From Hymenobacter sp. BRD67 (lineage in GTDB: Bacteria > Bacteroidota > Bacteroidia > Cytophagales > Hymenobacteraceae), in assembly GCF_013256425.1 (NCBI RefSeq), contig NZ_CP053904.1:558001-622000 (forward strand): a DNA stretch of 64,000 bases, written 5' to 3'. Made by a program: the position numbers and the translations under genes. Below the pieces are notes generated by a model, which was given only the letters and a program-made list of their open reading frames with translations, searched no databases and had not been told where the DNA came from. Positions 1-9,688 of this stretch are shown here, one piece after another (positions within the stretch are counted from its first letter, which is position 1; every line of letters begins with the position of its first letter).

Positions 1-42
1 CGGGCGATTAAGCTACACGAAGGCTAGTTAGAGCGGGGCATT

Positions 43-816
43 TTACCGAAAATGGCCGCCCAGCGGTTGCTTCTCAGAAAGAACTAGCGCTTTAGCCCCC
101 AGCAGCTGGCGCATTTCCTGTGCATTGCCAATAGCCGAGCCGCCGATATCATTATTAAAGTACAAATACGCCTGCTCTACGCCGGGCGTAGCGGCTACCT
201 CACTGGCGTAGCGCCGGAGCGCCTGCGTAGGGTAAGGCGAGGCGTAGAGGTCGGGCACGCCGTGGAAGCGGTAGTAGAGCGTAGGGGTAGTGGCAAGTAC
301 CGTGTCGGGTAGCAGTGGGTGGCTTTGGCCCGAAAAGCCGATGCCGCGCTGGCGCAGTGCTTCGTACACCTCCTCGCGCCACCAGCTGGCGTGCCGGAAC
401 TCCAGCACGTTGACAAACGACGGGTCGAGGCAGTCGAGAATGCGGGTGAGGCGGTCGGGCTCGTAGGCCATGCGCGGCGGCAGCTGAAACAGCACCGGCC
501 CCAGCTTTTCGAGCAGGCCCCGGCCAGCCGTATCGTAAAAATCGCCGAGCAGCTGGCCCACTCCGTGAAACTGCTTGTAGTGCGTGATAAGCTGCGGGGC
601 TTTCAGGGCAAACTGAAAATCGGCCGGACTCTGCGCGTACCAGTTTTCCAGAAACGACAGCTGCGGAAAACGATAGAAAGTCACGTTCAGCTCCAGCGTG
701 CTGAAGTGCTGACTGTAAAACTCAAACCAGCGGCGCATGGGGAGCTTTTCAGGGTAAAAAACACCGCGCCAGTGCCGGTAGTGATAGCCCGAGCAGCCGA
801 TATGGTAGGTAGGCAT
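43..816 (-). CDS. DUF72 (YecE-like) family protein
   Basis: 257 aa, the usual length of DUF72 proteins. The N-terminus has the family signature IGCSGYHYRHWRGVFYP and the later block LELNVTFYRFP; the middle has GPVLFQLPP, the C-terminal part has YYRFHG, and the end has YLYFNNDIGG. The family forms a TIM-barrel-like fold of unsettled biochemical role, and I do not assign a substrate. No signal peptide is seen, so it should be cytoplasmic. A paralogue lies at 7326-8069 on the same strand, with clear similarity along its whole length. The gene runs divergently from nothing nearby; the next gene downstream lies beyond the window edge. Confidence is high for family, low for function. Confidence 0.9.
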   Translation of the reverse strand: MPTYHIGCSGYHYRHWRGVFYPEKLPMRRWFEFYSQHFSTLELNVTFYRFPQLSFLENWYAQSPADFQFALKAPQLITHYKQFHGVGQLLGDFYDTAGRGLLEKLGPVLFQLPPRMAYEPDRLTRILDCLDPSFVNVLEFRHASWWREEVYEALRQRGIGFSGQSHPLLPDTVLATTPTLYYRFHGVPDLYASPYPTQALRRYASEVAATPGVEQAYLYFNNDIGGSAIGNAQEMRQLLGAKALVLSEKQPLGGHFR

Positions 817-894
817 CAGCAGAAGGAACAGATAAAAATATTAAAAAAACTATATTGTTCAACAATTTTTGCTACCCCAGCCCGCCTGGGTAAG

Positions 895-1884
895 CTACCT
901 TTCCAGCGCGCACACTTGCTGCCAGATAGCCTCGTTCACCGGGATGCCCTGCGCCAGATTAGCCGTGCGCGTAGCCAGCGACTGCTCGCCGGGATAAAAG
1001 ATGCCCGTGCTGCCAGGGCCGGGCGGGCTGCTTTTGGTAAACTGCAAAATATGCTCGGTAACTTCAGCCTGCATGGCGGGTTGCTGGATAGCGATAAAGC
1101 ACTGCGATACGCCGCTTTCCTGCCCGGCCTGGGTAATATCGGCCGTGGAGCGGCCGCCGCTGAGCGCCGCCAGCACTACATCAAGCATCAGGGCCAGCCC
1201 CGAGCCTTTCCAGAAGCCAATGGGTGCCCCGCGCTGTGAGGCCAGGATGGCCCCGGCGTCGGTGGTGAGGTGGCCGGCCAGGTCGTAGCCGCCGGGCACG
1301 GGCAGCGGCTCCCCGGCCGTCGCATAGGCGCTCATCTTGCCAAAAGAATATTGTGAAATGGCCATATCCAGCACGAGGTGGCCGTCCGGACGCGGCACGG
1401 CCAGCACGAGCGGGTTGTTGCCAAGCCGGGCGTCGGTGCCGCCCCAGGGCGTTACGTTGGCAATGGTATTGGTAAAGCAGAGGCCGATGCAGCCTGCTTC
1501 GGCGGCCTGCCAGCCGTAGCTGCCGCCGCGCATCCAGTGGTTAGTATTGCGCAGCGCTACGCAGCCGATACCGTGCGCCTGGGCCAGCTCGATGGCGCGG
1601 GCCATGCCGGCGGCGGCATTGGTGGGGCCGGGGCCGCGGTGGCCGTCCCAGCGCTCAACCAAGCCGTTGGCTTCCAGTAGTTCGGGCTCGGCCCCGGGCC
1701 GTACCAGGCCGGCCCGAACGTGGCCCACGAAAGCAGGAAAGCGGTTGAGGCCGTGCGTGTACACGCCATCGCGGCTATTGTCGGCAAACAGCGTGGCGCA
1801 CTGCCCGGCCTTGGTGGGCTCAAAGCCGAGCGCCAGCAGCACACGCTCAAATTCTTGCCGAAGCTGTAAGTAAGGGATGCGCAT
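895..1884 (-). CDS. Ldh2/malate-L-lactate dehydrogenase family oxidoreductase (2,3-diketo-L-gulonate reductase-like)
   Basis: 329 aa, matching the usual length for the NAD(P)H-dependent malate/L-lactate dehydrogenase-2 family. The start at MRIPYLQL (1884) is chosen because the upstream in-frame extension runs into the divergent gene and has no family character. Visible features are YTHGLNRFP near residue 40, the NTNHWMRGGSYGW block with the catalytic-type histidine, and GFWKGSGLALMLD in the C-terminal half. These are close to YiaK/DlgD, which reduces 2,3-diketo-L-gulonate in ascorbate or uronate breakdown. The exact substrate is inference, since the family also includes lactate, malate and ureidoglycolate enzymes. 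It is divergent from the amidohydrolase at 1967 with an 82-nt shared promoter region. Confidence 0.85.
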   Translation of the reverse strand: MRIPYLQLRQEFERVLLALGFEPTKAGQCATLFADNSRDGVYTHGLNRFPAFVGHVRAGLVRPGAEPELLEANGLVERWDGHRGPGPTNAAAGMARAIELAQAHGIGCVALRNTNHWMRGGSYGWQAAEAGCIGLCFTNTIANVTPWGGTDARLGNNPLVLAVPRPDGHLVLDMAISQYSFGKMSAYATAGEPLPVPGGYDLAGHLTTDAGAILASQRGAPIGFWKGSGLALMLDVVLAALSGGRSTADITQAGQESGVSQCFIAIQQPAMQAEVTEHILQFTKSSPPGPGSTGIFYPGEQSLATRTANLAQGIPVNEAIWQQVCALER

Positions 1885-1966
1885 AGGAGTAGCTTTACGA
1901 AAAATACGGCTGAGCGATGGACGGCTATAGTTGCCCGTTCGGTTTGGCCCTGGGCTCTTCACCGTG

Positions 1967-3412
1967 ATGAAAAAACAACAACTTATCCGCCACCTGCTCG
2001 GTGCGTTAGCGGGTGTGGCAGTAGCCACCAGTAGCCACGCGCAAACTGCCCCTGCCTTCACGCCGGCCGTGCAGGCGTTTATTAAAGTAAACGCGCCGGT
2101 GGTAGCCCTCACCGATGCCAAGGTTATTGATGGCACTGGCCGGCCCGCGCTGCTGCATCAAACCGTGCTGCTGCGCAACGGCCGCATCGAGCAGGTGGGC
2201 AGCGCCAAAAAGGTGAAAGTGCCGGCCGGGGCCGAGGTCGTGAATTGCACCGGCAAAACGCTGATTCCCGGCCTGGTGATGCTGCACGAGCACCTCTACT
2301 ATACCATGCCGGCGGGCGGGTTCTTTAATATCGCTCAAATGCCCTATTCGTTTCCGCGCCTGTACCTGGCCGGGGGCGCTACCACCATTCGTACGGCCGG
2401 CAGCATCGAGCCGCAAACCGATTTGGCCCTGAAGCGCCTCATCAGCGAAGGGAAATTTATTGGCCCCGACATGGACGTAACCGCGCCCTACATGGAGGAG
2501 CCGGGCATGGATATTCCGGCCCTGAACACCGTGAAAGGCCCCGAAGATGCCGCCGCGAGCACAAAGTTTTGGGCCGATAAGGGCTGCACATCGTTCAAGA
2601 TGTACATGCATGCCACCCGCGCTGACCTGGCCGCCGTAGTCCGCGAGGCCCACGCCCGCCACCTCAAAGTAACCGGGCATCTCTGCGCCATTACCTACCG
2701 CGAGGCCGCCGAAACGGGCATCGACAACCTGGAGCACGGCTTTATGGCCAGTTCCGATTTTCTGACCGGCAAAGTGGCCGATGCCTGCGACTACCCCGCC
2801 GCCCACCAGGCTTTACAGCGCCTGCCAGCCAACAGTCCGGCCATGGCCGACCTCATCAAGTTCCTCATTAGTAAGAATATCGCGCTCACCTCAACACTGC
2901 CAGTCTTTGAGCCCTACACTGGCCGTGAAGTAGTGCTGGGTGGCGGGCTCGAAGCGCTCGTACCGCAGCTGCAAGAGCGCGAAACCGCCGCCTGGCAAAA
3001 TAACCAGGGCAAAGACACGGCCAGCGTGGCGCTCTTCAAAAAAGAGCAGGGCTGGGAGCGGCAGTTCTACAACGCCGGCGGCCTGCTGGTGGCCGGCACC
3101 GACCCAACCGGCGCGGGCCGCACCATTGCCGGCTATGCCAACCGCCGCGAAATAGAATTGCTCGTGGAAGGCGGCTTCACGCCCCTCGAAGCCATTAAAA
3201 TCTGTACGCTCAACGGGGCCATCTACCTGGGCCGCGACCGCGAAATTGGTACCATCGAAGCCGGCAAGCAGGCCGACCTGGTCCTGGTCAACGGTGACCC
3301 CGAAAAGGATATTCGCCAGCTGCGCCAGATGGAAATTGTGTTCAAGCAGGGCGTTGGCTTCGACTCGCCCAAGCTGTTTGAGTCGATGAAGGGCAAAGTC
3401 GGTCTGAACTAG
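1967..3412 (+). CDS. Secreted amidohydrolase family protein
   Basis: 481 aa. ATG at 1967 gives a clean signal peptide (MKKQQLIRHLLGALAGVAVA, with a likely cut after SHAQ). The protein has the metal-dependent amidohydrolase fold: a small beta-sandwich start with TLIPGLVMLHEH carrying the HxH-like metal site, a GH motif in KVTGHLC, an EHGF metal histidine, and a late AGTDPTGAG aspartate that is the usual catalytic residue. It ends with the composite domain containing GTIEAGKQADLVLVNGDP, typical of imidazolonepropionase or prolidase-like secreted hydrolases. Substrate cannot be told. It is followed 29 nt later by a secreted GH5-like enzyme on the same strand, so co-transcription is likely. Confidence 0.87.
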   Translation: MKKQQLIRHLLGALAGVAVATSSHAQTAPAFTPAVQAFIKVNAPVVALTDAKVIDGTGRPALLHQTVLLRNGRIEQVGSAKKVKVPAGAEVVNCTGKTLIPGLVMLHEHLYYTMPAGGFFNIAQMPYSFPRLYLAGGATTIRTAGSIEPQTDLALKRLISEGKFIGPDMDVTAPYMEEPGMDIPALNTVKGPEDAAASTKFWADKGCTSFKMYMHATRADLAAVVREAHARHLKVTGHLCAITYREAAETGIDNLEHGFMASSDFLTGKVADACDYPAAHQALQRLPANSPAMADLIKFLISKNIALTSTLPVFEPYTGREVVLGGGLEALVPQLQERETAAWQNNQGKDTASVALFKKEQGWERQFYNAGGLLVAGTDPTGAGRTIAGYANRREIELLVEGGFTPLEAIKICTLNGAIYLGRDREIGTIEAGKQADLVLVNGDPEKDIRQLRQMEIVFKQGVGFDSPKLFESMKGKVGLN

Positions 3413-3441
3413 CTATACCGGCTTAAATTAGGATAGTGCCA

Positions 3442-4524
3442 ATGAAAAAACTGCTTTCCCTACTGCTGGCGCTTACGTTGCTTGGCGCAGCCGCTGCCCA
3501 GGCGCAGAAAGCAAAAACTCATGGTCAGCCGCCACCTGCGCGCTGGCCGGCTGCCAAAGCCACTACCTGGTATAGCACCCAGGCATGGCTGACCGGCGCC
3601 AACTTCATTCCCAGCACGGCTATCAATCAGCTGGAGATGTGGCAGGCGGCTACCTTCGACCCGCAAACTATTGATAAAGAGCTGGGTTGGGCCGAAGGTA
3701 TTGGCTTCAATACCATGCGGGTATTTTTGCACAGCCTGGCCTGGAAGCAGGACCCGGCCGGCTTCAAAAAGCGGGTGAGCGACTACCTGGCGATTGCCGA
3801 TAAGCACCACATCCAGACCATCTTCGTGTTTTTCGACGACTGCTGGAACAAAGACCCGCAGCCCGGCCTTCAGCCCACGCCCAAGCCGGGCATTCACAAT
3901 TCGGGCTGGATGCAGGACCCCGGCGACCCCGCCTCGCGCGACTCGGCCACCTTTATGCAGCTGCGGCCCTACGTCACGGACGTGCTCACGAGCTTTGCCC
4001 ACGATAAGCGCGTGCTGCTCTGGGATTTATATAACGAGCCCGGCAATGGCAACAAAGGGCTGGCGTCGCTGCCGCTGCTGCGCAATGTCTTTGCCTGGGC
4101 CGCAGCCGTGCGCCCCGACCAGCCGCTGAGCGCGGGGCTGTGGAACTGGGAATTCGAGGCGCTTAACGCTTTTCAGGCGCTGCATTCCGACGTTATTACC
4201 TACCATGACTACGACGAAGCCCCCGCGCACCAGCGCGTTATCGACCTGCTGGCCACGCATGGCCGGCCGCTGCTGTGCACCGAGTACATGGCCCGGCCCC
4301 GCAACTCGCGCTTTACCACTATTTTACCCCTGCTCAAGAGCCACCGCGTGGCGGCCATCAGCTGGGGGTTGGTGGCGGGCAAAACCAACACCAAATATGC
4401 CTGGGATACGCCCCTGGCCGATGGCAGCGAGCCCGCCGAGTGGTTTCACGAGGTGTTCCGCCCCGACGGCACGCCCTACCGCCGGGATGAAACCGACTTT
4501 ATTCGAAAAATGACTGGCAACTAG
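3442..4524 (+). CDS. Secreted glycoside hydrolase, cellulase/GH5-like TIM barrel
   Basis: 360 aa from ATG 3442; a GTG two codons upstream is less likely. Residues 1-22 are a signal peptide ending in AQAQ. The rest is a clan-A TIM barrel: IGFNTMRVFLHSLAW is beta-2 like, WDLYNEPGN carries the probable acid/base Glu199, and LLCTEYMARP carries the probable nucleophile Glu281. The acid/base follows Asn as in GH5 and relatives. Length fits a single-domain enzyme, with no carbohydrate-binding or T9SS tail, so it may stay in the periplasm. Exact family (GH5 versus a neighbouring clan-A family) and substrate are uncertain. It is likely in one transcript with the amidohydrolase upstream. Confidence 0.82.
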   Translation: MKKLLSLLLALTLLGAAAAQAQKAKTHGQPPPARWPAAKATTWYSTQAWLTGANFIPSTAINQLEMWQAATFDPQTIDKELGWAEGIGFNTMRVFLHSLAWKQDPAGFKKRVSDYLAIADKHHIQTIFVFFDDCWNKDPQPGLQPTPKPGIHNSGWMQDPGDPASRDSATFMQLRPYVTDVLTSFAHDKRVLLWDLYNEPGNGNKGLASLPLLRNVFAWAAAVRPDQPLSAGLWNWEFEALNAFQALHSDVITYHDYDEAPAHQRVIDLLATHGRPLLCTEYMARPRNSRFTTILPLLKSHRVAAISWGLVAGKTNTKYAWDTPLADGSEPAEWFHEVFRPDGTPYRRDETDFIRKMTGN

Positions 4525-5205
4525 CTAATCGGCGGCCGGCAGACTGGCCTCGTACGTATCGGCAAACTTAAATTCTTCGAGCCAGTAATCGGAGCTGATG
4601 ACGTCAAATACCACGCTGCTGGCCGTCTTTTCGCTGGCGCTGAGCTGCCACAGAACGGCAGGTGCTTCGGCAAACTCGCCGCCCGCCAGCTGCTCGCCGA
4701 ACAAGCGATGCAGCAGGGCGCGGTCTGATAAGCCGGGCGCGAGCAGGCGCAGCAGGGTAGCTGCGGGCTCATGGTCGAGCAGAGCCAAATCGGCCGGGTC
4801 GGCCGCCGTCACCTTTACGTTAAACTCCACCGCCTGCGGGTGCGGAAACTTGCCGTTGTAGGCCTCATAAAGCAGCTGCGTGGCGTTGAAAAAGCCTTGG
4901 TGCAGCGCAAAGTTGGGGTTTTCTTCCCACAGCTTCTCGGTTTGCAGCTGGTGGGCCAGCTGGTCGAGCTGGCCCTTGGTGAGCTGGTCGGCAAAGAGAT
5001 AGGTAAGCACAGTTTCGGCCGCAGCGGCGGGCTCCAGGTCGGTGAGCGCCAGCTGGCACATCTCCTTTAGCTCGGCGGGCGCAATGGCCTCGGGGCTGTC
5101 AAAATCGAGCTGCGTGAGCAGGGCCAGGTAGTCGGCCGCCTGCCAGGCGTGGGGCAGTTCGGAAAGGTGCTGAAAGGAAAGTCGTTCGACAGTGAAAGTT
5201 GACAT
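4525..5205 (-). CDS. Hypothetical protein, acidic, helical
   Basis: 226 aa, starting MSTFTVERLSFQHL and ending at a stop that directly abuts the convergent GH5-like gene (no spacer). No family is recognised. The protein is rich in Ala, Leu, Glu and Asp, has no signal peptide or membrane segment, and looks all-helical in the first 110 residues. The codon use is like the neighbouring genes, so it is likely a native cytoplasmic protein. It is convergent with the secreted hydrolase and divergent from the small transporter at 5301. Confidence 0.75.
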   Translation of the reverse strand: MSTFTVERLSFQHLSELPHAWQAADYLALLTQLDFDSPEAIAPAELKEMCQLALTDLEPAAAAETVLTYLFADQLTKGQLDQLAHQLQTEKLWEENPNFALHQGFFNATQLLYEAYNGKFPHPQAVEFNVKVTAADPADLALLDHEPAATLLRLLAPGLSDRALLHRLFGEQLAGGEFAEAPAVLWQLSASEKTASSVVFDVISSDYWLEEFKFADTYEASLPAAD

Positions 5206-5300
5206 CAGGAAATGAGAAATGAGAGGGTGCCCGTTGCTGTTTACGCGCCTGCCACGTTACTAACCGGAATTCAGCTCGCCGAAAATTTACACTTTAAGCC

Positions 5301-5744
5301 ATGAAGCCCTTTCTATTGCTGTTGCTCGTGCTGGCCGGAGCAGCCATTACCACTCAATCGGCCGTGAATAGCCAGCTGCGCGGCGCTTTGCACAGCGTAG
5401 GCTGGGCAGTTTTTATTTCTTACCTGGGCGGTAGCCTGGTGGCCGGGGCGCTCCTGCTGCTCACGCGCACGCCGCTGCCCGCCCTGGCCGAGCTGGGTAG
5501 CCTGAAATGGTATTACTGGACGGGCGGCCTGCTCGGAGTGGGCTACGTGCTGACTATTACGTTCTCGCTCCAGCGCGTGGGCGCGGCCAGTCTGTTTGCC
5601 CTCGTGGTAGCCGGGCAGCTGCTGACGGCGCTGCTCTACGACCAGCTTGGCGTGCTTAATCTGTCACGCAGCCCGTTATCAAGCAGCAAGCTAGTGGGCG
5701 TAGCTTTACTGGTGCTGGGGGCTTACCTGCTGAATCGTAAGTAG
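5301..5744 (+). CDS. DMT superfamily inner-membrane protein, YdcZ/DUF606-like
   Basis: 147 aa, almost entirely hydrophobic, with about four or five transmembrane helices. The first helix is followed by AITTQSAVNSQLRGALHSVGWAVF, the typical start of the DUF606 (YdcZ) family, where N, Q and L residues sit in the first loop. The middle has KWYYWTGGLLGVGYV, also family-typical, and the end has LGAYLLNRK. Such proteins are half-size relatives of drug/metabolite transporters and probably work as dimers; substrate is unknown. A short spacer separates it from the DUF885 protein downstream, so a shared transcript is possible. Confidence 0.85.
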   Translation: MKPFLLLLLVLAGAAITTQSAVNSQLRGALHSVGWAVFISYLGGSLVAGALLLLTRTPLPALAELGSLKWYYWTGGLLGVGYVLTITFSLQRVGAASLFALVVAGQLLTALLYDQLGVLNLSRSPLSSSKLVGVALLVLGAYLLNRK

Positions 5745-5786
5745 TCAGCGCAGCCAGCTGCCACTGCCAGCCCACATTAAACCAGC

Positions 5787-7124
5787 ATGAAAACGTTTTG
5801 CCTGACGGCCATGAGCAGAAGAATACTAAACCTGTTTTTGCTGCTGGCTTTTGCCAGCGTCGCCCGGGCGCAGGCAGTGGAGAAGCTTGCCGCCGACTAC
5901 CTGGCCGGCTACCAGCAGCTCCGGATACCGCCGCTGGACTTCGACTACCAGCTAAATCTGCGGCAGATTCCGGCCAGGGCCAACCTGCAGCGCCAGCAGG
6001 CTTTCTTTCTGGCAGTGCAGCACCGCCTGGGCGGGGTAAAGCCCGCCGGACTGCGCCTCGCCGAGCGAATTACCGTCGACCACCTCCGCTACGAAACGGC
6101 GCAAAACCTGCGGCGAGTGGCGCTCGAAATAGCTTTTCAGGAAGCGGGCGGCCAGGTGCCGGCAACGGGCCTGGCCGCGCTGCCCAACCATTCGGCCTGG
6201 TATGCGCTCTACGCCCGCCAGTACACCAGCACGCCGCTGCCGGCCGATGCGCTGTTCACCTTTGGCCAGCAGCAGGTGAAGCGGGTACAGGGCGAAATTC
6301 GCCGCCTGCGCCGCCAGATGGGCTACGCGCAGGACAGCGCCGGCTTTTACCGCTACCTCAGCTCCGAAAAGTTCTTGCTTACCGATTCAACGCAGATTCT
6401 GGCCCGCTACCGCGTTATCGAGCGCCAGATTAAGCGACGCCTGCCGGTGCTGTTTGCCGATACGGCCGTGCCGTACCTGCGCATTCGCCCGTGGCCGGGG
6501 GCTACGGCAGCCATGCCGCCGGGCATCTATCAGCCGGGGAGCTACGAGTTTAATTTTGCTACCGGCCGCCACAATATCCGGGCGATGGAGTGGATTTTTG
6601 AGCACGAAGGTATTCCGGGCCACCACTACCAGGCGTCGATGCAGCGGCGTAGCCGGCCGTATTCGCCGCTCAGTGCCAGCACCTTTTATTCGGGTAATGC
6701 CGAAGGCTGGGGCTGCTATGTCGAGTACCTGGGTAAGCAGCTGGGGCTTTATCAGCAGCCCGAGACTGAGCTGGGTAAGTGGGAGTGGGACCTCGTGCGC
6801 TCGGCCCGCGTAGTGCTCGACGTGGGCATTCATGACCGGGGCTGGACCCATGCGCAGGCGCTGGCTTACTGGCAGGCCAACGTGCCGGGTCAGGCCGATA
6901 TCGCCGAGCGCGAAATCAACCGCGTCACCACCTGGCCCGGCCAGTGCCTGAGCTATAAGGTAGGGGCCCAGCGCATTGAGGACATGAAAGGCCGGCTGGC
7001 GCGCCGCCCCGGCTTCGCTATTCAGCGGTTTCATGCCGCGTACCTGGCCTTGTCGCGTCTTCCTCTCGAAGTGGTTGAGCGCCATATAGAGGAAGTATAT
7101 GATTCGCTGAATATAAAAAGCTGA
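5787..7124 (+). CDS. Secreted DUF885 family putative metallohydrolase
   Basis: 445 aa. An N-terminal hydrophobic stretch (ILNLFLLLAFASVARAQ) is a signal peptide; ATG at 5787 or at 5811 (MSRRIL) could start it. The C-terminal half carries EHEGIPGHHYQ (first His near residue 273), the DUF885 hallmark that resembles a zinc-binding HExxH-type motif, followed by NAEGWGCYVEYLG, which supplies the usual downstream glutamate. The final region CLSYKVGAQRI is also typical. The family has peptidase-like members but its substrate is generally unknown. At 445 aa it is shorter than many DUF885 proteins (about 550-600), mainly in the N-terminal half. Confidence 0.87.
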   Translation: MKTFCLTAMSRRILNLFLLLAFASVARAQAVEKLAADYLAGYQQLRIPPLDFDYQLNLRQIPARANLQRQQAFFLAVQHRLGGVKPAGLRLAERITVDHLRYETAQNLRRVALEIAFQEAGGQVPATGLAALPNHSAWYALYARQYTSTPLPADALFTFGQQQVKRVQGEIRRLRRQMGYAQDSAGFYRYLSSEKFLLTDSTQILARYRVIERQIKRRLPVLFADTAVPYLRIRPWPGATAAMPPGIYQPGSYEFNFATGRHNIRAMEWIFEHEGIPGHHYQASMQRRSRPYSPLSASTFYSGNAEGWGCYVEYLGKQLGLYQQPETELGKWEWDLVRSARVVLDVGIHDRGWTHAQALAYWQANVPGQADIAEREINRVTTWPGQCLSYKVGAQRIEDMKGRLARRPGFAIQRFHAAYLALSRLPLEVVERHIEEVYDSLNIKS

Positions 7125-7213
7125 TTCAGCAGGCTTATCAACTACGAGCGCCGCCGTCATGCTAAGAAACTCCTGTTTTGAGTTAAACTTCGCGGTCGTT
7201 TGCTGGGTGTAGA

Positions 7214-7296
7214 GACGCATCTTTGCGTCTGGGCGTTGAACGCTACCTGGAGCATACTTTTCTAACGGCGCAGACACCGAGACGCAAAGATGCGTC
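7214..7296. repeat. Interspersed hairpin repeat, GACGCATCTTTGCGTC type
   Basis: Two 16-nt arms, at 7214-7229 and 7281-7296, are exact reverse complements of each other. Each arm is itself nearly self-complementary. The element lies between the DUF885 and DUF72 genes and has no coding potential. It looks like a short interspersed palindromic repeat, not a terminator, since no T-run follows. Confidence 0.7.
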
Positions 7297-7325
7297 CGAC
7301 CTATTTTGGCCGACTCAGACTGCTA

Positions 7326-8069
7326 CTAAGGAGCGAGTAGCGCCTGCATTTGCCGGGCGTTGTGCACGCCCACGCCGCCAATACCATTATTAAAGAATAA
7401 GTACACCTGCTGCGCATTTTTGGCAGCTTTTACCTCGGCCGCAATTCGGGCCAGAAAATCAGGGCTGTAGGAGGATTTATATAGCTCGGGCACGCCGTGA
7501 AAGCGGTAGTACAGCACCGGCGTGTTGGCCACCACCTCATTAGGCAGCTCCAGCGGCGCGGGGTAGCTTTGGCCTACGAAGGCAACGCCGTGCCGGGTAA
7601 GCAGGCGCTGCGGCTCGGCTTCCCACCAGCTTGGGTGCCGAAACTCCGCTACGTTGGTAAAGCTCGGGTCGAGGCTTTCGACAAGGCGCTGGGCCAGCTC
7701 GTCGCTGTACCCGGCTTTGGGCGGCAGCTGAAACAGCACTGGTCCCAGCTTATCGCGCAGCCCTTCGCGCACGGTGCCGTAAAAATCGGCCAGTATAGGT
7801 TGGGCTTCGGCGTTGAACTTCTTGTAGTGCGTAACCATGCGCGGCGCTTTTACCGAGAAGCGGTAATCGGCCGGACTTTGGTCATACCAGGCTTCAAACG
7901 CTTTGAGCGTCGGCATCCGGTAAAAAGTAACGTTCAGCTCCAGGGTATTAAACTGCGAGCAGTAGTAGGCAAACCACTTGCGCGGCGGCAGCTCGGGTGG
8001 GTAGAACACGCCCTTCCAGTCGCGAAACGAAAACCCGGAGCAGCCGATGTAATTGACAGGAACAGGCAT
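7326..8069 (-). CDS. DUF72 (YecE-like) family protein, second copy
   Basis: 247 aa from ATG at 8069; an upstream TTG would add eight residues and is not favoured. The family blocks are clear: IGCSGFSFRDWKGVFYP, LELNVTFYRMP, GPVLFQLPP, NTPVLYYRFHG and VYLFFNNGIGG. It is a paralogue of the protein at 43-816 with conserved blocks in the same order and spacing. Function is not known for the family. It sits just downstream of the SelO gene on the same strand, 26 nt after it, so the two may share a transcript. Confidence 0.9.
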   Translation of the reverse strand: MPVPVNYIGCSGFSFRDWKGVFYPPELPPRKWFAYYCSQFNTLELNVTFYRMPTLKAFEAWYDQSPADYRFSVKAPRMVTHYKKFNAEAQPILADFYGTVREGLRDKLGPVLFQLPPKAGYSDELAQRLVESLDPSFTNVAEFRHPSWWEAEPQRLLTRHGVAFVGQSYPAPLELPNEVVANTPVLYYRFHGVPELYKSSYSPDFLARIAAEVKAAKNAQQVYLFFNNGIGGVGVHNARQMQALLAP

Positions 8070-8094
8070 GTGCAAAATTTTGAGGAAAAGCAAC

Positions 8095-9688
8095 TTACGA
8101 GCTACACGAAAGCGTGGCGCTGCCAGGCTTGTTACTGGCCCAGTCGGGCCGCCGGGCTGCCAGCGCTTCGTGCTCGGGGTGCTCGTCGAAAGGCGTTTTC
8201 AGCACACGAAACAGCGTTTCGAGCGGGGTGAGGTCACCGGCTTCGGCCGCCTCAATAGCCTGCTGGGCGAGGTAGTTGCGCAGCACATACTTGGGGTTGG
8301 CGCGTAGCATCCCGAGCTGAATGGCTTCGGGGCTACCAGTTTCCTGCCGCAGGCGCTGCGTGTAGCGGGCCAGCCAGTCAAGCAGCCCTGGTCTGGGCCG
8401 GGCGCGGGCAAATAAGCTGCCTTTGCCAGCAGCTCGGAAAACAGTTCGGCTTCGTTGGTGTCAGGTGCCAGCAGCGCCGGCACCAGCCGGGAAAGCTGGC
8501 GGAAGAAAATCGTCATGTCTACCGCCGGCCCGGCCAGCGCGGCCGGCAGCGCTTCGGTGAGGGCGCGGTCGGGGCCGGGTTGTGGGGCGTGAGGCCGAGC
8601 TTCGCCAGCAGCAGCTCATGCTGCGAGGCGGCCAGCGTATCGGCATACACCGTAAGGGCGGGGCGCAAGGCCTGGGCGTCGGCTACGAGCGGCACCAGCG
8701 CCTGGGCCAGCGCCATCAGGTTCCACAGCGCTACGCGCGGCTGCTGCCCGAAGGCGTAGCGGCGCGAGCCAAAGTCGGTGGTGTTAGGCGTCCACTCGGG
8801 GTCGTAGGGCTCCAGCCAGCCGTAGGGGCCGTAGTCGATGGTGAGCCCCAGCACCGACATATTATCGGTGTTCATCACGCCGTGCACAAAGCCTACCGTC
8901 ATCCAGTGCGCCACCATCACGGCGGTGCGCCGCGCTATTTCCTCAAACCAGCGTACGTACACCTGCTCCGCAGGCGCACCCAGCTCGGGGTAGTGGTGGC
9001 GGATAGTATAGTCGGCCAGTGCCCGCAGGTTATCGACCTCGTCGTGGGCCGCCAGCAGCTGAAAATTGCCAAAGCGAATAAAAGTAGGCGCTACCCGCGC
9101 CACAATGGCCCCCGGCTCAGGGGCCGCATTGCCGTTGTAAAACATGTCGCGCACCACCTCATCGCCAGTGCTCACCAGGCTTAGCGCCCGCGTAGTGGGC
9201 ACGCCCAGGTAGTGCATGGCCTCGCTGCACAAAAACTCGCGTAGCGACGAGCGCAGTACGGCCCGGCCGTCGGCCCGGCGCGAGTAGGGGGTAGGCCCGG
9301 CGCCCTTCAGCTGAATTTCCCAGCGCGAGCCATCTGCGGCGGGCACCTGGCCCAGCGAGATGGCCCGGCCATCGCCGAGCTGCCCCGCCCAGTTGCCAAA
9401 CTGGTGCCCACCGTAGCGCGCCGCAAACGGCTTCATGCTCGTGGTGAGAATATTACCCGCCAGAATAGCCACGGCCGCGCCGCGCTCAACCGGTTTTTCG
9501 AGCCCCAGGTACTCTGCCAGCTCCTCAGACCACGCCAGCAGGCGCGGCTCACGCACGGGCGTAGGGGCCACCCGCGAGTAGCAATACCCCGGCACCTGCC
9601 GCGAGCCGCTGGTGCCCGAGGCTTCGCCGCGCAGCTCCTCTACAAAAGGGTTTTCAAACGTGATTTCGTCAAGCTGAGCAGTAGGCAT
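8095..9688 (-). CDS. selO: SelO (YdiU) protein adenylyltransferase, reading frame broken twice
   Basis: Reconstructed length about 531 aa, usual for SelO, a pseudokinase-fold enzyme that transfers AMP to protein Ser/Thr/Tyr. The N-terminal 370 residues are in one frame: YCYSRVAPTPVREPRLLAWS, then ARYGGHQFGNWAGQLGDGRA (the nucleotide-binding glycine loop), FVHGVMNTDNMSVLGLTIDYGPYG (catalytic and metal-binding Asn/Asp). The frame is lost near 8571-8574 and again near 8394-8396; adding one G at each point (plus strand) joins the pieces through to LRANPKYVLRNYLAQQAIE and the C-terminal CSS motif (Cys next to the end). Both breaks are in G runs, so a base-call error is the likely cause. If real, the gene would be dead. 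Confidence 0.88.
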
